A stretch of 64,000 nt of DNA from Treponema sp. Marseille-Q3903 (GTDB taxonomy: Bacteria > Spirochaetota > Spirochaetia > Treponematales > Treponemataceae). Location: contig NZ_JACSEU010000001.1 of NCBI RefSeq assembly GCF_014334335.1, positions 1,798,001 to 1,862,000 on the forward strand, in the 5' to 3' direction. Position 1 is the first letter of the stretch; the number at the start of each line of letters is the position of its first letter. The notes under the pieces are model-generated. The model saw only the letters and a list, made by a program, of their open reading frames with translations, ran no database searches and was not told where the DNA came from. Both the position numbers and the translations under genes were made by a program. Shown one piece after another: positions 35,206 through 44,582 of the stretch.

Positions 35206-36485
35206 TATTCTGATACCTCCTGAGGAAGCTCTATCGAAACAGTAAGATTGTCTTTTACATCTAAAAGTTGTTCCGGTGTCAGCTCAACAACCTGCATTTC
35301 GCCCGGTCGCACTACCTTTTTTTTCATCGACTTAATTTTTTTACCGTTGCTTGAAACTTCGATGTAGACATCTTTATAAACATCTGTGCTGCGAAACATT
35401 ATGGAAATATTTTCATCGCTTTCTGTAGATTCAATATGCTGAGGCACTGTATAGCGAACACGGTTTCCCGGACGCAGCGTTACGTGCCGTCCGTTGTCTT
35501 TTATTTTATTCTGGACATATCTTGAAGCGTTTTTGCCGGCTCTTATGCTCTCCTTAGTTACAAAATCTACAAGGTCATGGACATGAACTGTGTTGCCGCA
35601 TGCAAATATTCCCGATACGGAAGTCTGCATGTGTTCGTTTACAATCGGCCCTGATGTAGAGGAATCTATTGAAACTCCACATCCTGTAGAAATTTCATTT
35701 TCAGGAATCAATCCTACAGACAAAAGCAGTGTATCGCATTCGATATATTCTTCAGTGTCTATGATAGGTTTTCGGTCAGCATCAACTGCGGCAACAGAAA
35801 CTCCTTCAAGGCGGTCTTTCCCGTGAATTTTTGTGATTGTGTGGCTGAACTTAAGCGGAATGTTGAAATTTTCGACGCACTGAACAATGTTGCGGCGCAA
35901 TCCTGAGCTAAACGGCATGACTTCACATATCAGTTTTACTTCCGCACCTTCAAGCGTCAGCCGCCTTGCCATTATCAGACCTATGTCCCCAGAACCAAGT
36001 ATTACAACTTTTTTACCTGGCAAATAACCATCTATATTTACAAAACGCTGGGCAGCACCTGCGGTAAAAATTCCTGAAGGACGAGTGCCCGGAATAATCA
36101 AAGCGCCTCTAGTTCTTTCGCGGCAGCCCATCGAAAGCACAATCGCTTTAGCTTGAATGTTGAGCAGACCGTCCAAAGTATTGATAGCAGTTACTGAGTG
36201 CGTTCCATCTTCATTGTTTGCTACTTCCAAAACCATTGTGTCTGTTTTGTATTCAATTCCGAGAGCAGCGATTTCATCAGAAAACTTTGCCGCATATTCA
36301 GGGCCTGTCAATTCCTCGCCAAAATAATGAAGTCCAAAGCCATTGTGAATGCATTGAAGCAAAATACCTCCGATTCGTCTGTCCCGTTCCAAAATCAAAA
36401 TTGAATCTGTCCCATCTTTTTTTGCAGCGATTGCGGCAGCCATTCCCGCAGGGCCTCCACCTATAACTACAATGTCGTACTTCAT
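35205..36485 (-). CDS. FAD/NAD(P)-dependent oxidoreductase of the glycerol operon (GlpB-like)
   Basis: 426 residues. The N-terminal dinucleotide-binding motif is VVIGGGPAGMAAAIAAKK, with a second NAD(P) motif VVILGSGDIGLIMARRL near residue 155 and GIFACGNTVHVHDLVD near the FAD ribityl site. It is in the pyridine nucleotide-disulphide oxidoreductase fold. In this operon it should partner GlpA in glycerol-3-phosphate oxidation, passing electrons on. It starts 11 bp after the GlpA stop. Confidence 0.88.
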   Translation of the reverse strand: MKYDIVVIGGGPAGMAAAIAAKKDGTDSILILERDRRIGGILLQCIHNGFGLHYFGEELTGPEYAAKFSDEIAALGIEYKTDTMVLEVANNEDGTHSVTAINTLDGLLNIQAKAIVLSMGCRERTRGALIIPGTRPSGIFTAGAAQRFVNIDGYLPGKKVVILGSGDIGLIMARRLTLEGAEVKLICEVMPFSSGLRRNIVQCVENFNIPLKFSHTITKIHGKDRLEGVSVAAVDADRKPIIDTEEYIECDTLLLSVGLIPENEISTGCGVSIDSSTSGPIVNEHMQTSVSGIFACGNTVHVHDLVDFVTKESIRAGKNASRYVQNKIKDNGRHVTLRPGNRVRYTVPQHIESTESDENISIMFRSTDVYKDVYIEVSSNGKKIKSMKKKVVRPGEMQVVELTPEQLLDVKDNLTVSIELPQEVSE

Positions 36486-36496
36486 TCTGCCACCGC

Positions 36497-37960
36497 CTAT
36501 CTCGTCTTAGAGTTCAAGATATATGAACAACCGCCGCTTTTTGTAACGCTCGTCATCGGGATTTTTCGTTCGCGGCTGATGATTTCTGTAATGCGCGGAG
36601 AACAAAATCCGCCCTGACATCGTCCCATACCGCCTCTTGTGCGCCTTTTTACACCGTCAAGGTCACAAGCGCCGACTGGAGAATTGATTGCTGCGACAAT
36701 TTCGGCTTCTGTGATTGATTCGCAGCGGCAGATTATTCTTCCGTATAAATGATTTTCTTTGATAAGCTGAGCTTTGCGTTCGTTTGATGCATGCTTAAAT
36801 GATTCAATTCCAATTCTCTCTTCAATAAAATTCTTATTTAAGGAAAATTTTACTTTCATTGCATTGCTTACAAGTTCCGCAACATACACCCCGATTGCAG
36901 GCGCAGCTGTCAGACCCGGTGAACATATTCCTCCGACGTTTATAAAACGCTCAATAACTTTGTCTTCTTCTATTATAAAATCGTTTACAGCAGTTCCATC
37001 CTGATTGTATGCAATTGCACGCACTCCCGCAAACGAATTGATAACGTTGCGACGAGGAATGCCAGGTATCGTTTTTTCAGATTTTAAAAATACCTGATGT
37101 TGACCTTCCGCAGTCGTCTCGGTTGCAGCCTTGTCGTCACAATCTTGCGCAGTCGGTCCCGAAAGAATGTTTCCATCGACTGTCGGTGTGATGAGGACGC
37201 CTTTACCCATTTTGCTTGGCGGTTGGAACAATGTATGGCGTGCAAGGTTTTCACATTTATTGTCGAGAAGGTAATATTCGCCTCGTCTAGGTTTTATGAC
37301 GTATTTGCGAGCGCCTGCCATCTCGCTGATTTTATCTGCATATAGCCCTGCGGCGTTTACGACACATTTTGAAGTTATGTCGCATTGCCCTGTATGAATT
37401 ACAAAATCTTTGTTCTTATTGTCGGGAACAGATATTGAATGAACTTCGTGCTCTAAAAACAATTTTACACCGTTTATGACAGCGTTTTCTGCAATCGCCC
37501 AAGCCGCCTGATACGGGCTCACAATTCCTGCAGACTCGCACAACAACGCACCGACAGCGTCCTGAGAGATATTCGGTTCAAGCTGATGCAGCTCTTTTGA
37601 ATCTATTATTTTCATCTTTTTTACGCCGTTTTTTACTCCACGGTCATAAAGATTTTTTATCTGCTCCATATCTTCGTCGCAAAAACATATTACAAGAGAG
37701 CCGTTGTTTTTGTAATCAAAGTGGAGTTTTTCGGAAAGGTCAGGATACATCGAACAGCCTTGAACATTTAATTTAGCCATCAGAGTGTCAGGCTTTGCAT
37801 CAAAACCGCCGTGCACAATTCCGGAATTTGCTTTAGAAGTTCCGGTTGAAACGTCATCAGATTTTTCTATCATGCAGATGTTCAACTTATATTTTGATAG
37901 TTCTCGGGCAATACAAGCGCCTGTGATTCCGGCGCCGATTATCGCTACATCATATATCAT
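36497..37960 (-). CDS. FAD-dependent glycerol-3-phosphate dehydrogenase (GlpA-like)
   Basis: 487 residues from the ATG at 37960, which overlaps the glycerol kinase stop as ATGA. An open frame extends to 38008, but only this start leads directly into MIYDVAIIGAGITGACIARELS, the FAD-binding motif. The DAO domain is followed by a BFD-type [2Fe-2S] domain with CRCESITEAEI and GRCQGGFC. It oxidises glycerol-3-phosphate to dihydroxyacetone phosphate, which then enters glycolysis. This form with the Fe-S tail is the two-/three-component type rather than GlpD. Confidence 0.9.
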   Translation of the reverse strand: MIYDVAIIGAGITGACIARELSKYKLNICMIEKSDDVSTGTSKANSGIVHGGFDAKPDTLMAKLNVQGCSMYPDLSEKLHFDYKNNGSLVICFCDEDMEQIKNLYDRGVKNGVKKMKIIDSKELHQLEPNISQDAVGALLCESAGIVSPYQAAWAIAENAVINGVKLFLEHEVHSISVPDNKNKDFVIHTGQCDITSKCVVNAAGLYADKISEMAGARKYVIKPRRGEYYLLDNKCENLARHTLFQPPSKMGKGVLITPTVDGNILSGPTAQDCDDKAATETTAEGQHQVFLKSEKTIPGIPRRNVINSFAGVRAIAYNQDGTAVNDFIIEEDKVIERFINVGGICSPGLTAAPAIGVYVAELVSNAMKVKFSLNKNFIEERIGIESFKHASNERKAQLIKENHLYGRIICRCESITEAEIVAAINSPVGACDLDGVKRRTRGGMGRCQGGFCSPRITEIISRERKIPMTSVTKSGGCSYILNSKTR

Positions 37961-39456
37961 TTTTGCAAATTCTCCCAATTCTTTGCACGCTCTACAGCTT
38001 TTTTCCAACCTCTGTAAAGTTCATCACGGCGCGCAGCCGTCATTTTAGGTTTAAACAACCGCTCGGTCTCTCTTCGGCAAAGTATATCTTCTTTGCTTTT
38101 CCAAAATCCGGTCGCAAGTCCTGCCAAAAACGCAGCTCCAAGTGCAGTTGTCTCTACGTTTTTTGGTCTACAAACATCCGTATTTAAAATATCAGCTTGA
38201 AACTGCATCATGATGTCGCTGACGCTTGCACCGCCGTCAACATTCAATGTATTAATCTGAGTTCCAGAGTCTAAAACCATAGTGTCAAGAACATCTCGAA
38301 CTTCGTACGCAATTCCTTCAAGAGCGGCTCTACAGATATGCGCTTTTTTTACACCGCGCGTAAGCCCGACGATAGTCCCTCTTGCATACATATCCCAATA
38401 AGGCGTTCCAAGCCCGACAAAGGCAGGAACAAGGTAACACCCGTTTGAATCCGGGACAGATTCTGCAAGTTTATCGATTTCAGGCGCTGATGAAATGAGC
38501 TGAACTTCATCTCGAAGCCATTTTATCACAGCACCACCTATGAAGACACTTCCTTCCAATGCGTATTCAATTTTGCCGTTCATTCCAAGCGCAATTGTCG
38601 TAAGAAGATGTTTAGAAGCTACAGGTTTGTCGCCTGTGTTCATGAGCATAAAACAGCCTGTACCGTAAGTGTTTTTTGCATCGCCCTTATTAAAACAGCC
38701 TTGCCCAAAGAGAGCTGACTGCTGGTCTCCAATTGCAGATGCGATAGGAACTGAAAATCCACATATTTCGGGGTCTGTATTGCAGTAAATTTTAGAAGAG
38801 TCGCAAACTTTAGGAAGGAGGCAGCGCGGAATATTCAAAAGCTTCAAAAGCTCGTCATCCCAATCGAGGGTGTAAATATTAAAAAGCATTGTCCGGCTTG
38901 CGTTCGTATAGTCTGTGACATGGGCTTTGCCGCCGCTCAACTTCCATATCAGCCATGTGTCTATTGTACCGGCGAGAAGTTCACCGCGTTCAGCCCTTTC
39001 TCGAACTGATGGAATATTGTCGAGTATCCATTTTATTTTTGTGCCGGAAAAATATGCATCTATCAAAAGTCCCGTTTTTTGACGAACCATATCAGTGTAG
39101 CCTTGACTTATCAATTGCTCACAGTAGTCTGATGTACGCCTGCACTGCCATACTATAGCATTGTAAACAGCTCGTCCTGTTTTCTTATCCCAGATTACGA
39201 CTGTTTCTCTCTGATTCGTGATTCCAATCGCAGCGATTTCTTCATGTCTAATTTCATTTTCGATTATGAGGCTTTGCAAAGTTTTTAGCTGACTTTTGAT
39301 GATAACTTCAGGGTCGTGTTCTACCCAGCCTGGATGAGGATAAATCTGTTCGAATTCACGTTGCTTAGACCCAAGCGGTTTTTCATCTTTGTCATAAAGA
39401 ACAGCTCTGCACGAAGTTGTCCCTTCATCGAGCGAAATAATATACTTTTTAGACAT
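37957..39456 (-). CDS. glpK: Glycerol kinase
   Basis: 499 residues, normal length. FGGY-family signatures include ISLDEGTTSCRAVLYDKD, GITNQRETVVIWDKKTG, and the C-terminal LNVDGGASVSDIMMQFQADIL. It phosphorylates glycerol in the cytoplasm with ATP. It heads the glp operon, coupled to glpA by a 4-bp overlap. No glycerol facilitator gene is present in the window. About 99 bp separate it from topA. Confidence 0.96.
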   Translation of the reverse strand: MSKKYIISLDEGTTSCRAVLYDKDEKPLGSKQREFEQIYPHPGWVEHDPEVIIKSQLKTLQSLIIENEIRHEEIAAIGITNQRETVVIWDKKTGRAVYNAIVWQCRRTSDYCEQLISQGYTDMVRQKTGLLIDAYFSGTKIKWILDNIPSVRERAERGELLAGTIDTWLIWKLSGGKAHVTDYTNASRTMLFNIYTLDWDDELLKLLNIPRCLLPKVCDSSKIYCNTDPEICGFSVPIASAIGDQQSALFGQGCFNKGDAKNTYGTGCFMLMNTGDKPVASKHLLTTIALGMNGKIEYALEGSVFIGGAVIKWLRDEVQLISSAPEIDKLAESVPDSNGCYLVPAFVGLGTPYWDMYARGTIVGLTRGVKKAHICRAALEGIAYEVRDVLDTMVLDSGTQINTLNVDGGASVSDIMMQFQADILNTDVCRPKNVETTALGAAFLAGLATGFWKSKEDILCRRETERLFKPKMTAARRDELYRGWKKAVERAKNWENLQK

Positions 39457-39555
39457 AAAATATCCCCTAACGTTTTAGAATGAGAGTAGAACTATCAACA
39501 GTCTAACACGCTTCGGGGATTTTGCAAGAAAAATTAAATCATCTTTTCACAAGCT

Positions 39556-41703
39556 TTACTCTTCGCTTTCATCATGAGCAATTGTTTCTTCTTTTTCAGC
39601 TGAGTGCAAGTAATCGCAGTCAGGGTTGATGCACGATTTATATGCACCATTTTTTTTGTCATATTTTTCAACAAGGAACCAACCGCACTTTGGACAATAT
39701 TGGTCTATCGGTTTGAAATGTGAAATAAATGTACAAGTCGGATAATTTGTGCAGCCGTAGAATGATTTTCCGCGTCCTTTTGTCTTGCGTTCAACAATTT
39801 CACCGTTACAACCTTTGCATGGACATTTAGCAAGCGGAATCGATTTTGTATTGTGGCATTCCGGGAATCCTGAGCATGCAAGGAAAAATCCAAAACGTCC
39901 GAGTTTTTTTATCATCGGTTTTCCGCACAGCTCGCAAACTTTGTCAGTTTTCTCATCTAAAAATCCTTTGATGCTTTCCTGGTGTTCCATGACATCGTCA
40001 ACACGATTTTTAAAAGGCTCGTAAAATTCTTTGATGATGTTATTCCAGACAAGTTGACCTTCTTCAACTTTATCAAGATCGTTTTCAACTTGTGCCGTAA
40101 ATTCTTCGTTGATGACAGATGGAAAACTTTCTACTAGAATCTTGTTTATCATTTTTCCAAGCTGAGTTGGGACGAGCTGTTTGTTTGAGCGAGTTACATA
40201 ATAACGGTCGAGCAAAACAGAAATAATCGTAGCATAAGTTGACGGACGACCTATTCCTTTTTCTTCAAGCATTCTTACAATCGAAGCATCAGTATATCGT
40301 GCAGGTCCTTGTGTAAAATGCTGCTCAGGATGAAAATTATCTACATTGAGTTCTTCGCCTTCTTTGACAGCTGGAAGTGAACTTGATTTTTCTTCTTTTG
40401 ACGAAAGGACTTTTATTACATGGTAGAAACCTTTTTCAGAAATCTTGCTTGAAGCAACACGGAACAAAGCATCTCCCGCTTCAATTTCGAGCGACGTAGT
40501 CAGCATTTTTGCGTTGTTCATCTGAGAAGAGATAAAACGTTCCCAAATAATCGAGTAAAGGCGGAATTGGTCGTGGTTTAAATATTCTTTGATAGATTCC
40601 GGCGTGTAACTTGCGTAAGTCGGGCGAATACCTTCGTGAGCATCTTGTGCAGCTTTTCCTACAGAATAGTGGATTGCCTCATTCGGTAAATCACCGGGAT
40701 AATTTTTTGAAATCCAGTCGCGGACATCAGCTAACGCAGTTTCTGAAATACGAACGGAATCTGTACGCATATAAGTGATAAGTCCGACGTGATTTGCACC
40801 AATCTGAATACCTTCATAAAGCTGCTGTGCAATCTGCATTGTCTTGCGCGAAGTAAAACCGAGCCTGTTCGCAGCAGCCTGCTGAAGTTTTGAAGTTGTA
40901 AAAGGCGGTTTTGGACGAACTGTTTTTTCAGTTTTTTTGATTGAAGTAACTTTGCAAGGAGAATTTTTTATCTTCTCCACAATTTCTTTTACATCATCTT
41001 CTGATTTAAGTTCAGGCGCCTCTCCTTTATATTTTACAAGCTGAGCCGTAAAAGAGGATTTTCCTTTTGTAAAATCTGCGTCGAGTGACCAATATTCTTC
41101 CGGCAGAAAATTTTCGACTTCCTGCTCACGTTCACATATCAGCCTCAAGGCAACAGACTGTACGCGCCCTGCCGAAAGTCCGTTTTTAACTTTTACCCAA
41201 AGCAGCGGACTCAAATTATAACCTACAAGGCGGTCAAGAACCCTTCTGGCTTTTTGCGCATTGACTTTAGATTCAACAATTTCGCCGGGATGCTTTACGG
41301 CTTCTGTGATTGCCGCAGGAGTTATTTCATTGAATACTATTCTGCTTATAGGTGCAGAAGTTTTTTCTTTCAGAGCGTTGTTCAAATGCCATGCAATTGC
41401 CTCTCCTTCACGGTCGTTATCCGATGCAAGAAGGACAGCGTCTGACTTTTTCGCTTCCTTTTGTAATTCCTTCAAAAGTTTTGCTTTTCCACGAACTGTG
41501 ATGTATTCAGGCTGGAATCCGTTCTCTATATCTATAGCCATTCGAGATTTCGGCAAATCTATAAGGTGACCTACAGAGGCGAGAACTACATAGCCCGGTC
41601 CAAGATATTTTTCAATTGTGTGAGCTTTTGTCGGAGACTCTACGATCACAAGAATCTGAGACTTTTTTTCTTTAGCCTTCTTAACATTTTTCTTTACTGC
41701 CAT
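39556..41703 (-). CDS. topA: DNA topoisomerase I
   Basis: 715 residues, type IA. The Toprim domain starts VIVESPTKAHTIEKYLG, the catalytic Tyr is in ITYMRTDSVRIS, and three C-terminal zinc ribbons are visible (CELCGK...C..C, CPCKGC...C..C, CPKCG...C..C). It relaxes negative supercoils. Its ATG directly follows the dprA stop, an arrangement conserved in many bacteria. Confidence 0.97.
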   Translation of the reverse strand: MAVKKNVKKAKEKKSQILVIVESPTKAHTIEKYLGPGYVVLASVGHLIDLPKSRMAIDIENGFQPEYITVRGKAKLLKELQKEAKKSDAVLLASDNDREGEAIAWHLNNALKEKTSAPISRIVFNEITPAAITEAVKHPGEIVESKVNAQKARRVLDRLVGYNLSPLLWVKVKNGLSAGRVQSVALRLICEREQEVENFLPEEYWSLDADFTKGKSSFTAQLVKYKGEAPELKSEDDVKEIVEKIKNSPCKVTSIKKTEKTVRPKPPFTTSKLQQAAANRLGFTSRKTMQIAQQLYEGIQIGANHVGLITYMRTDSVRISETALADVRDWISKNYPGDLPNEAIHYSVGKAAQDAHEGIRPTYASYTPESIKEYLNHDQFRLYSIIWERFISSQMNNAKMLTTSLEIEAGDALFRVASSKISEKGFYHVIKVLSSKEEKSSSLPAVKEGEELNVDNFHPEQHFTQGPARYTDASIVRMLEEKGIGRPSTYATIISVLLDRYYVTRSNKQLVPTQLGKMINKILVESFPSVINEEFTAQVENDLDKVEEGQLVWNNIIKEFYEPFKNRVDDVMEHQESIKGFLDEKTDKVCELCGKPMIKKLGRFGFFLACSGFPECHNTKSIPLAKCPCKGCNGEIVERKTKGRGKSFYGCTNYPTCTFISHFKPIDQYCPKCGWFLVEKYDKKNGAYKSCINPDCDYLHSAEKEETIAHDESEE

Positions 41704-42792
41704 TTATTTTTCCTCAAAAAAACTTTGCTGTATATATTCGACAATCTGATTATTCCGTTTCCCGGGTATTTCTGTCAACGCTTTACAATAATCTTTATAG
41801 TCTTCAACAACAAAAGCACCTGACAAAAGATATTTTTCCGGCGTGTTTCCCATTTTATACTTGCTGACTTTTCCTTCACAAAATTTTTTTTCAAGCTCCT
41901 CTTTAGAAGAAACCGCAATTTGTTTTGCAAAATCACAAAAAGTCGACTTATGAAACATCACATCACGATTGTAATCTGTTGCAAAATCAGCAGTAATGAG
42001 CGCTCCGCTCCCGGCGGGAGCTTCAACAACGACAGTGGCTGGAGAAAGCCCCGCTATAAGCCTGTTGCGTGCGACAAAGTGCCATTTCGCAGTCACGGTG
42101 CCAGGTTCATACTCACTTATAAGGCAACCGCCTGTCTGAATTATCTGACCTGCCATTTTCCGATGATTAGCAGGAACAATGTCGTCAATAGCGCTCGGCA
42201 AAACTGCGATCGTGTGTCCAATCTGACCGCAATCATCGTCGTTTGCATCCGCATCAAAATATGCATCGATTGCCCCCTGATGTGCCCAGCCGTCCGCTCC
42301 ATTTGCAAGTCCGCTTACAACGTTGCATCCGTCTTTGACGGCATCGTATGCAAAATCGTGCGCAGATTTTTTCCCGGTTGGTGAAAGCCGTCTTGTTCCA
42401 ACAACAGAAACGCTGCGTTCAGTAAGGATATCTATATCTCCTCGGCAAAACAAAAGGAATGGAGGATCTTCAATCTGTCTTAGCAATTCCGGATATTTTT
42501 CATCAGAGTGATCGACAACTTTTATGCCCATCGTTTTACAGCGAAAGGCTGCGAGCTGTGCTTCATGCAGATTTTTTTCACCGTTCCAACAGACAGTTTT
42601 CTTTTGACTATTGCCCGTAGCTTGAAATATTTCTTCTATAGACATTAATGCAAGGGCGCGAGGGCTGTCAAGTTTTTTTTGTAAAATTTTCTTATCATCA
42701 AACGAAAGAAAAGTGATTCGTCCTAACGACAAGTTCAAAAGAAGCTTTTCGCTGTCGAGTTTTTCTTGTAAATTAGTTTTGGTAAGCTGCAT
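41704..42792 (-). CDS. dprA: DNA-processing protein DprA (Smf)
   Basis: 362 residues from the ATG at 42792; an open frame runs to 42867 but the protein from the later Met has the expected start. The Rossmann-like DprA core is visible: SVVGTRRLSPTGKK, VSGLANGADGWAHQGAI, PANHRKMAGQI, and APAGSGALITADFA. DprA protects incoming single-stranded DNA and loads RecA in competent bacteria; in others its role is unclear. The start overlaps the TPR lipoprotein gene by 20 bp, with GAGGAG rather far upstream, so coupling is likely. Confidence 0.93.
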   Translation of the reverse strand: MQLTKTNLQEKLDSEKLLLNLSLGRITFLSFDDKKILQKKLDSPRALALMSIEEIFQATGNSQKKTVCWNGEKNLHEAQLAAFRCKTMGIKVVDHSDEKYPELLRQIEDPPFLLFCRGDIDILTERSVSVVGTRRLSPTGKKSAHDFAYDAVKDGCNVVSGLANGADGWAHQGAIDAYFDADANDDDCGQIGHTIAVLPSAIDDIVPANHRKMAGQIIQTGGCLISEYEPGTVTAKWHFVARNRLIAGLSPATVVVEAPAGSGALITADFATDYNRDVMFHKSTFCDFAKQIAVSSKEELEKKFCEGKVSKYKMGNTPEKYLLSGAFVVEDYKDYCKALTEIPGKRNNQIVEYIQQSFFEEK

Positions 42793-43501
42793 CGAGTACT
42801 GTTTTTTTATTCTCCTCTGCGGTTGCTTTTGTCTTTGCAGATTTTGTCGTAGCGATAATCTTGTCATACATATCAGCTGCTTTATCGAATTCGTAGTTTG
42901 AATAGTATGCGCGTGCTAAAACAAACATCGCATCAAGATTTTTAGTATCAATTGTCAGTGCTTTTTCAAGATAAGGGATTGCCTTTTGCGGTTCTTCAAG
43001 TTCAAATACATAAAGTACACCAAGTCCGTATAATGCGCGAACGTACCTTTCTTCAATCGTGATTGCGCGTAAATACGCTGATTCGGCAAGTTTCAGATAA
43101 TTATATCTTTGTTCGGTCGAGCCTGTTCCGCCAAAATCTAGCGCTGTGTGCGACATGTAGCCTGCACAAACTCCTACATAATAATAAAGATTTTGGTTAT
43201 CAGGATAATATTTCAGAGCTTCCTGAAAGCATTTCAAAGCTTCGCCGTACATTTTTGTATCAAGGTAGCGTGTACCTAGAATTTTATACCATATTCCGAT
43301 CTGACTCTGGGCAAGCTGAGTATCTGCCACCCTTTTTTGATATTTTTCAATTGCATATTTTAGTTCTTCAACAGTAGTCGGATTGGAAACCCCTTCTTCA
43401 ATTTTTTGCTGGCGGATAATCGATTTATTTGAAACTCCACAAGAACACAAAGCGATCGCTAAAAAAGTTCCGCCGATAATTGAACATAATTTTCTCTTCA
43501 T
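42773..43501 (-). CDS. TPR-repeat lipoprotein
   Basis: 242 residues from the ATG at 43501, chosen because GCAGGAGGCTTGGAA precedes it and a lipoprotein signal follows (FLAIALCSCG, Cys near residue 20). The body consists of several tetratricopeptide repeats (ALKCFQEALKYYPDNQNLYYY, AIPYLEKALTIDTKNLDAMFV in parts), expected to mediate protein contacts in the periplasm. It sits between xerD and dprA. The specific partner is unknown. Confidence 0.88.
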   Translation of the reverse strand: MKRKLCSIIGGTFLAIALCSCGVSNKSIIRQQKIEEGVSNPTTVEELKYAIEKYQKRVADTQLAQSQIGIWYKILGTRYLDTKMYGEALKCFQEALKYYPDNQNLYYYVGVCAGYMSHTALDFGGTGSTEQRYNYLKLAESAYLRAITIEERYVRALYGLGVLYVFELEEPQKAIPYLEKALTIDTKNLDAMFVLARAYYSNYEFDKAADMYDKIIATTKSAKTKATAEENKKTVLDAAYQN

Positions 43502-43665
43502 TTCCAAGCCTCCTGCTGATTGTAAAAAAAACTGTCCACCCGCCTGTCTAGCATAAGGTGTTTTTGGACGTTTTTGCATATTCATTTTTTTATTTTAAAA
43601 AGGAAAACCTTTTTTGTCGTTTTTTTTATCATCTTTTTGTCGCTTTTTGTCGTCTTTTTAGCTTT

Positions 43666-44544
43666 TTACTTAAAATATTTTCCATGGGCACTTTCGAGCT
43701 GGTTATCAGTTACATGAGTGTATATCGTAGTTGTACTCAAATCGCTGTGACCAAGCAGTTCCTGTACCGAACGAAGATCTGCTCCGCCGGAAAGCAGATG
43801 CGTTGCAAACGAGTGGCGCAACGTGTGAACTTTTGCACTTATTCCACTCATCTTTTCCAATTCCTTAAAACGCTTCCAAACACCTTTTCTGGAAATCGCT
43901 TTACCTTTATAATTTACAAATAACTCGGGAACATTTCTACCTCGAGTCAACTTCGGGCGCACTTCATCTATATAAATTACAATCTTTTCATACGCCCTTT
44001 GCCCAAACGGAACAATTCTCTCCTTATCGCCTTTTCCGTGAACAAGGATAAAACGCTCCTCAAGATGAACGTTTGCTATAAGCAAAGTGCAGGCTTCGCT
44101 TATCCGCAATCCGCATGAATAAATAAGTTCGAACAATGCATCATCACGCTTACCGCTGAGCGTTTTTACATCGATTGAATCGAGCAATGCCTCAATCTGT
44201 TCAACTGTAAGAACTTTCGGCAAGTGACGGCTCGCTTTTGGCTTTTCCAGCAAAAGCGCATGATTTTCTTCCCACATTTTTTTGCGCACAAGAAAATCCC
44301 CGAGAGCGCGGATTCCCGAGATATCTTTTGCAATTGTCAATTCAGATGCACCATCGGTCTGTCTCTTAATAAAATAATAAAATAAATTCTGAACGGAAAC
44401 ATCTTTTAACTTAATTTTTTCAGTTGAAAGCCAGTTCAAAAACTCTTCTGCTGAAATTTTATAAGTCACTGCCGTCTGTTCAGAATCTCTCTTTACTAAA
44501 ATTAAATCCGTATAAAACTGATTTAAAAAATTTTCTATTGTCAT
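43666..44544 (-). CDS. xerD: Tyrosine recombinase XerD
   Basis: 292 residues. Catalytic Arg in YSCGLRISEA, HxxR in VHTLRHSFATHLL, His in LLGHSDLSTT, and nucleophile Tyr in TIYTHV. The HTLRHSFATHLLSGGADLR stretch is XerD-like, complementing the XerC-like enzyme 9 kb away. The pair would act at dif under control of the division machinery; ftsZ is the neighbour upstream, 38 bp away. Confidence 0.88.
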   Translation of the reverse strand: MTIENFLNQFYTDLILVKRDSEQTAVTYKISAEEFLNWLSTEKIKLKDVSVQNLFYYFIKRQTDGASELTIAKDISGIRALGDFLVRKKMWEENHALLLEKPKASRHLPKVLTVEQIEALLDSIDVKTLSGKRDDALFELIYSCGLRISEACTLLIANVHLEERFILVHGKGDKERIVPFGQRAYEKIVIYIDEVRPKLTRGRNVPELFVNYKGKAISRKGVWKRFKELEKMSGISAKVHTLRHSFATHLLSGGADLRSVQELLGHSDLSTTTIYTHVTDNQLESAHGKYFK

Positions 44545-44582
44545 CCGATATCATCTGAAATTTTTATGTCTGATAAAAATTT

